A stretch of 29,791 bases of DNA from Ardenticatenales bacterium. Its GTDB lineage: Bacteria > Chloroflexota > Anaerolineae > Promineifilales > Promineifilaceae. Numbering within the stretch: the stretch's first letter is position 1; each line of letters starts with the position of its first letter. Positions 26,292 through 29,791 of this stretch are shown one piece after another. A model generated the notes under the pieces. The model made no database searches, had not been told where the DNA came from, and saw only the letters and a list, made by a program, of their open reading frames with translations. The stretch covers positions 1 through 29,791 of the forward strand of contig JACKBM010000067.1 of NCBI GenBank assembly GCA_020634575.1, given 5' to 3'. The position numbers and the translations under genes are program-made.

Positions 26292-26770
26292 GTTTTTTTC
26301 TCACTGAAAAAACCGCGCTGGCTCTCCTGAGCGCGTGGACCACAGGGTAAGCCACTGAGGTCAAAGTCCAGCCAGAGATACCCATGCCAATTGTGCCGCT
26401 GGACACCGCTACCCGGATACCAACAACTGTGGGTAGCCTGCTGGAGTTGCCCAATTTGCATTTGAGTTAGCTTATCCAATGTCCGGGCCAGACTCGATTG
26501 GTCAGCAAAGCGTGGCCAGCCACCCACCTGAGCCAGCTTGTGCTCATGTTTGAGCTTCTCATTGACCTCCCAAAGGGTCCGACACCCGGCCATCATGCTC
26601 ACCATGACCTGCATCAGCTTGTCCGCAGGACTGAAATCTCGTGTGCGCATCCCCAATCCAACCGTCTGTAGCGGCTCGACTCTGCCTTCCGCCACATATT
26701 TGGACAAAAGCACTGCTACTGGTGCGTAATGACTATTGATTTCACCCGTCGTCAGCCCGACTTCTATCAT
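26288..26770 (-). CDS. Transposase, first frame (OrfA; N-terminal part with first catalytic Asp)
   Basis: These 160 codons begin at an ATG with GGGAGG seven bases upstream. An N-terminal helical region (to about residue 125) is followed by LWLDFDLSGLPCG, where D135 or D137 fits the first Asp of the DDE triad. The second and third residues are only in OrfB, so OrfA alone cannot be catalytic. The frame ends EKKT with TGA, overlapping the OrfB ATG (ATGA) and immediately following seven A residues. The alternative to programmed shifting is a one-base mutation in the homopolymer. Confidence 0.85.
   Translation of the reverse strand: MIEVGLTTGEINSHYAPVAVLLSKYVAEGRVEPLQTVGLGMRTRDFSPADKLMQVMVSMMAGCRTLWEVNEKLKHEHKLAQVGGWPRFADQSSLARTLDKLTQMQIGQLQQATHSCWYPGSGVQRHNWHGYLWLDFDLSGLPCGPRAQESQRGFFSEKKT
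26293..26299 (-). other. A7 slippery site for -1 frameshift or transcriptional slippage
   Basis: On the minus strand GAG AAA AAA ACA TGA ends OrfA. Slipping back one base reads GAG AAA AAA AAC ATG ACG into OrfB. The OrfB frame is closed just upstream by TGA, so the only window for joining the frames is this tract. A7 tracts are known frameshift or slippage sites in bacterial IS elements. Confidence 0.75.
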
Positions 26771-26843
26771 GGTTCTGCCTCCCTAACTCAAATGCAAATT
26801 TACGCTCCCCCTCATTTTTACCAATTTGCCTGATTTTCTCACG

Positions 26844-26906
26844 GTAGGATCCCCTTCGCTTTGCACTAACTGGGTAGAAACCCCGTGGCTTTGCGCAAAA
26901 ATAAGG
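26844..26906 (-). repeat. IS right terminal inverted repeat (63 bp)
   Basis: It is the reverse complement of the left end with about 11 mismatches and includes both GYGCAAAGC blocks. The outermost 19 bases match exactly. Confidence 0.9.
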
Positions 26907-27126
26907 TGTCAGGTTGTAGGGACCTGTCAGGTTGTGGACCTGTCAGGTTGTAGGGACCTGTCAGGTTGTGGGACCTGTCAGGTTGGTGGGACCTGTCAGG
27001 TTGGTGGGACCTGTCAGGTTGGTAGGACCTGTCAGGTTGGTAGGACCTGTCAGGTTGTAGGGACACCTGTCAGGTTAGGGACCTCGGTTGCGGGACCGTC
27101 GGTTGTAGGGACCTGTCAGGTTGTTA
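26907..27126 (+). repeat. Minisatellite of CCTGTCAGGTTGTAGGGA units
   Basis: About 12 head-to-tail units of 14-20 bp (most often 18) begin with the palindromic core ACCTG-T-CAGGT and vary in the tail (TTGTAGGGA, TTGGTGGGA, TTGGTAGGA). The right-hand units decay (CCTCGGTTG, CCGTCGGTTG). An open frame through it is an artefact of the repeat. There are no unique spacers, so it is not a CRISPR array. It lies between the IS and the terminator region of the dehydrogenase gene. Confidence 0.9.
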
Positions 27127-27132
27127 TGCGAC

Positions 27133-27159
27133 AGGCCGGCCGCGCAGCGCTGCCGGCCT
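27133..27159. terminator. GC-rich hairpin downstream of the molybdenum hydroxylase gene
   Basis: AGGCCGGC and GCCGGCCT form an 8-bp stem with an 11-nt loop, 10 bp beyond the gene's stop codon. No T tract follows on the minus strand; a short TTT follows on the plus strand. Confidence 0.45.
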
Positions 27160-27169
27160 TTCCCCAAAT

Positions 27170-29452
27170 TTAGCTATTCAGCGCTTCCCATAAGTCGGGG
27201 GCGCGTAGCGGCAGTTTGTAGAGGCGGACGCCGGTGGCGGCCTTGACGGCGTTGGCCAGGGCAGCGGCGCCGGCCGTGATCGGGGGCTCGCCAATGCCGC
27301 GGGCGCCGAATGGGCCAATGCGGGACGGGTTCTCGACAATCACGGACTCAAAATCGGCCGGTACGGTATCAACTCGGGGCAGATCGTAATCCATGAAGCT
27401 GCCGGTCAGCAGCTGACCGCTATCGTCATAAACGACGCGCTCGTGTAAGCCCATGCCCAGCCCCTGGATGCTGCCGCCAGTCATCTGGCCTTCTACCAAC
27501 ATCGGGTTCATGGCAAAGCCAACATCCTGGACAGAGATGTATTGCAAGGGCGTGATCTCCGCCGTCTCGGGATCCACGTGGACCTTGACGAGGTGAGCCA
27601 CAAAGCCAGGGGCATTCTCCGGCACAGCCGACGTGCCTTCACCAGTCACCGGGCCGAGCCCGCCCAACCGCGACCGGCTGACCTTGACCAGGTCACCAAT
27701 CGGGATCTCCTTGTCCGGCACACCTTTGACATGCGCCTTGCCGTCGACGATATCGAGGTCGTCCACAGCCGCCTCAAACTCTTCGGCGGCGATTTCCAGC
27801 AGCTTGCGCCGGGCTTCGCCGGCCGCATTGCTGATGGCGCCGGCCACGCTGTAGGTGATCTGGCTGCCGCCGCTGTTCGGCGTGTAGGGGCCGGATTTGG
27901 TGTCGCCGGTGACGATTTCGATGTCGTCGGGCGAGACACCCAATGTCTCAGCGGCGACAAGCACAAAGGTGCTGTTGACGCCGGAGACGTCAATGGCGCC
28001 GGACTGGATGATGACGCTGCCGTCGGTATCAACTTTGCAGAGGGCACCGGCCGGTCCCATAAAGCTCGGCCAGCCACCAATGGCCACCCCAATCCCTTCA
28101 TTCGCACCCGCGCTGCGATTCTGCCAGGCCGGATGCGCCTGTAACGTCTCCAATACCTGCGTCAGCCCCATTTCCGGCCACGGGGCACCGTTGCCCATTG
28201 GGTCGCCGGACTGGGCTGCATTGTTGAGGCGGAACTCAAGCTCGTCCATGCCCAACGCCTGGGCCAGGTCGGAGATGTTGGATTCCAGGGCAAAGGTCGC
28301 CTGTGGCGCCCCGGGCGCCCGGTAGGCGCCGGCCCCTGCCTTGTTGGTGTTGACCTCGTACACTTCGATGTGGACGTTGTCACATTTGTAATAGCCACCC
28401 AACAGCACGGCGGCGATGCCGCCAATCGAAAAGGCAAAGACGCCGTTGTCGACATAGAAAGTCGCCTTGATCGCGGTGAGTTTGCCATCGTTGGTGGCGC
28501 CGGTCTTGAGGTCGATGATCATGCCGTTGGCCGGCGTGGTCGTGGCAAAATCCTCGGAGCGGGAGAGCACCATCTTGACCGGTTTGCCGACAGCCATGGC
28601 AACGGAAGCCACCAGCGGGTCGATGATGCCGTACTTGGCGCCAAAGCCGCCGCCAAACATCATCGGCACCACGCGGACTTTGCTGGATTTCAGGCCAAGT
28701 AAGCCGGCAACCTCATCGCGCACACCGTATTGACCCTGGGTTGAGGCGTAGATGGTGATGCCACCGCCCATCGGATCAGGTTCGGCAACCGACGCGTGCG
28801 GCTCCATGTAGGTCTGATGCACCATCGGGGTCTCATAACGATGCTCGACGATGACATCAGCGGCGGCAAACCCTGCCTCGATGTCGCCGCGCGCGTGTAT
28901 GGCGCTGTCAAAGACATTCGGCGGTAGTTTGACCTCGGCCCCTTCACCTTTGTCAACACCAGAATGTGCGGCTGACAGATCCACTTCCGGTTTGGGCAGG
29001 CCGTTGGGCCAGACGAGGGGTGAGCCCTCGGTGATGCTGGCCGCCAGGTCGACGGCCGCCGGCAGCGGCTCATAATCGATGAAGACCATGTCGACCGCGT
29101 CGGCCGCCTCTGCTTCACTGTTGGCGACAACAACGGCCACTGGTTGGCCGCGCCAATGTACTTTGCCCTTTGCCAGGATCGCGGAATTGCGCGAGGCAAT
29201 TAGTTTGTCACGGGTCGGTAGATCTTCTGCGGTCAGGACGGCGATGACACCGGGCATGCCCTCGGCTTCGCTTTTGTCCACACTTAGAATCTCAGCATGG
29301 GCATAGGGGCTGAGGATCGGCCGGGCGTAAACCATGCCGGGCAGCGTCAAGTCGGCTGCGTATTTGGCATGGCCACTGACCTTTTCCGCGCCTTCCACCA
29401 GGCGCCGGGGCTTGCCCAGGTACTTGAACTCTTTTCCGTTCTTGTTAGACAT
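27170..29452 (-). CDS. Xanthine dehydrogenase-family molybdopterin-binding (large) subunit
   Basis: This 760-aa protein has an N-terminal aldehyde oxidase hammerhead domain (about 20-135), then the molybdenum-binding domain with QGQYGVRDEVAG (239-250), GGGFGAK (267-273), AYRAPGAPQ (376-384) and the catalytic Glu E722 in GARGIGEPP. The active-site loop lacks the Cys of aerobic CO dehydrogenase, so it belongs to the hydroxylase (xanthine, aldehyde or nicotinate-like) branch. Such enzymes need a 2Fe-2S and often an FAD subunit. Neither is in the window: downstream lies a minisatellite and IS, and upstream lies a divergent gene. The substrate is unknown. Confidence 0.94.
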   Translation of the reverse strand: MSNKNGKEFKYLGKPRRLVEGAEKVSGHAKYAADLTLPGMVYARPILSPYAHAEILSVDKSEAEGMPGVIAVLTAEDLPTRDKLIASRNSAILAKGKVHWRGQPVAVVVANSEAEAADAVDMVFIDYEPLPAAVDLAASITEGSPLVWPNGLPKPEVDLSAAHSGVDKGEGAEVKLPPNVFDSAIHARGDIEAGFAAADVIVEHRYETPMVHQTYMEPHASVAEPDPMGGGITIYASTQGQYGVRDEVAGLLGLKSSKVRVVPMMFGGGFGAKYGIIDPLVASVAMAVGKPVKMVLSRSEDFATTTPANGMIIDLKTGATNDGKLTAIKATFYVDNGVFAFSIGGIAAVLLGGYYKCDNVHIEVYEVNTNKAGAGAYRAPGAPQATFALESNISDLAQALGMDELEFRLNNAAQSGDPMGNGAPWPEMGLTQVLETLQAHPAWQNRSAGANEGIGVAIGGWPSFMGPAGALCKVDTDGSVIIQSGAIDVSGVNSTFVLVAAETLGVSPDDIEIVTGDTKSGPYTPNSGGSQITYSVAGAISNAAGEARRKLLEIAAEEFEAAVDDLDIVDGKAHVKGVPDKEIPIGDLVKVSRSRLGGLGPVTGEGTSAVPENAPGFVAHLVKVHVDPETAEITPLQYISVQDVGFAMNPMLVEGQMTGGSIQGLGMGLHERVVYDDSGQLLTGSFMDYDLPRVDTVPADFESVIVENPSRIGPFGARGIGEPPITAGAAALANAVKAATGVRLYKLPLRAPDLWEALNS

Positions 29453-29600
29453 GCGTATGCTTTCTTCCTGTTTGATTGTTTTGGGGACAGTTACGGAAAT
29501 ATCGTCTCAGCCCCGATCCTAAAGCAAAACGGCTGATGATGCCACTACTAAATTAGATAATCATCTGGCCAGATTTTGTGAAGAATGCCACGAACTGGGG

Positions 29601-29629
29601 TTGACTCCACATAGGCGGAAAGATTATAC
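29601..29629 (+). promoter_or_regulatory. Sigma-70-like promoter for the rightward gene at the window end
   Basis: TTGACT (29601-29606), a 17-bp spacer and TTATAC (29624-29629) give the clearest promoter in the window. The transcript would have about 100 nt of leader. The rest of the divergent spacer (29453-29735) holds the dehydrogenase upstream region, in which no clear leftward promoter was seen. Confidence 0.6.
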
Positions 29630-29660
29630 CCCGGTATGATCTTCAAGTAGAAAAGAGGGG

Positions 29661-29687
29661 CACGGATTGGCGGAAGAAGCATCCGTG
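29661..29687 (+). other. Leader hairpin before the last gene
   Basis: CACGGAT (29661-29667) pairs with ATCCGTG (29681-29687) across a 13-nt loop within the predicted 5' leader. No riboswitch class was recognised. It may be a simple stabilising hairpin. Confidence 0.35.
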
Positions 29688-29735
29688 ATATCCGTACCAT
29701 CTGTTGTGAGTTCCCATTTGGAAAGGAGGAAGCTG

Positions 29736-29791
29736 ATGAGCGAAGTTACAGTTGTTCTGGATAATGCGACTGTGTTAGATGTCGTTGCTGG
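29736..29791 (+). CDS. Start of an unidentified gene (cut by window end)
   Basis: ATG follows a strong AAGGAGG (29723-29729) with six bases of spacing and opens MSEVTVVLDNATVLDVVA before the window stops. Eighteen codons are too few to name a family. The strong promoter and ribosome site suggest a well-expressed gene. It is divergent from the molybdenum hydroxylase gene. Confidence 0.7.
   Translation, partial: MSEVTVVLDNATVLDVVA

Larger units (their letters stand above)
25441..26906 (-). mobile_element. Complete 1,466-bp insertion sequence (IS4/IS1380-like superfamily)
   Basis: The element begins CCTTATTTTTGCGCAAAGC and ends with its exact 19-bp reverse complement. The terminal repeats extend to 63 bp without gaps (25441-25503 and 26844-26906; 52 of 63 matches by my count). 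Each end contains two tandem GYGCAAAGC...CTAC blocks, likely paired transposase sites. It is flanked by TGTCA direct repeats (25436-25440, 26907-26911). It carries one transposase gene split into two frames on the minus strand. Deleting the IS and one TGTCA rejoins a perfect minisatellite unit, so the insertion is recent. The family is uncertain. Confidence 0.93.

Noticed and set aside
26907..27126. Possible CRISPR array
   Set aside because: Units are 14-20 bp, directly abut each other and have no unique spacers; no cas genes are present.
26826..27173. Open frame across the minisatellite encoding repeated TCQVGG units
   Set aside because: It is a by-product of the tandem repeat, begins inside the IS end and has no ribosome site.

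Overview
The window is GC-rich DNA, probably from a Chloroflexota bacterium of the Anaerolineae or Ca. Promineifilum type. That placement is inference. It rests on the mix of hybrid histidine kinases, a FIST sensor, LytS/LytTR signalling, FHA and J-domain proteins, the sparse GC-rich repeat hairpins, and a heavily repeated palindrome, ACCGGCCGGT (13 exact copies in 29.8 kb). No rRNA, tRNA or phage core genes were recognised.

Layout. Positions 1-9.9 kb are mainly signal transduction: the end of a hybrid kinase (HATPase-REC-REC-HPt), a convergent LytS-type kinase/LytTR regulator pair, a J-domain protein convergent with an FHA-domain membrane protein, and a two-gene operon of a FIST sensor and a complete hybrid kinase. 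Positions 10-16.4 kb are metabolic: an acyltransferase, a membrane protein with methylglyoxal synthase, an unknown 392-aa protein, a CE7 acetyl esterase and an FAD monooxygenase. Positions 16.4-17.85 kb contain a cluster of GAGACGCGCC-type hairpin repeats around about 1 kb with no credible gene. Positions 17.8-21.4 kb encode a two-subunit ABC exporter with one degenerate ATP site. Positions 21.6-25.4 kb hold a GH32 fructosidase, a REPIN-like double hairpin, an inositol monophosphatase, a Nudix hydrolase and a short protein resembling a histidine kinase that has lost its ATP-binding motifs.

At 25.4-27.1 kb a complete 1,466-bp insertion sequence sits inside a minisatellite of about 18-bp units. 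Removing the element and one 5-bp target duplication restores the repeat array exactly. Its transposase is split at an A7 tract in the geometry of a -1 programmed frameshift. The window ends with a lone molybdenum hydroxylase large subunit and the first codons of a rightward gene with a strong promoter and ribosome binding site.

The most unusual signals are the IS/minisatellite junction with its frameshift site, the kinase-derived 224-aa protein that keeps the histidine but not the ATPase boxes, the ACCGGCCGGT palindrome family, and the hairpin repeat family with a conserved 25-nt loop.
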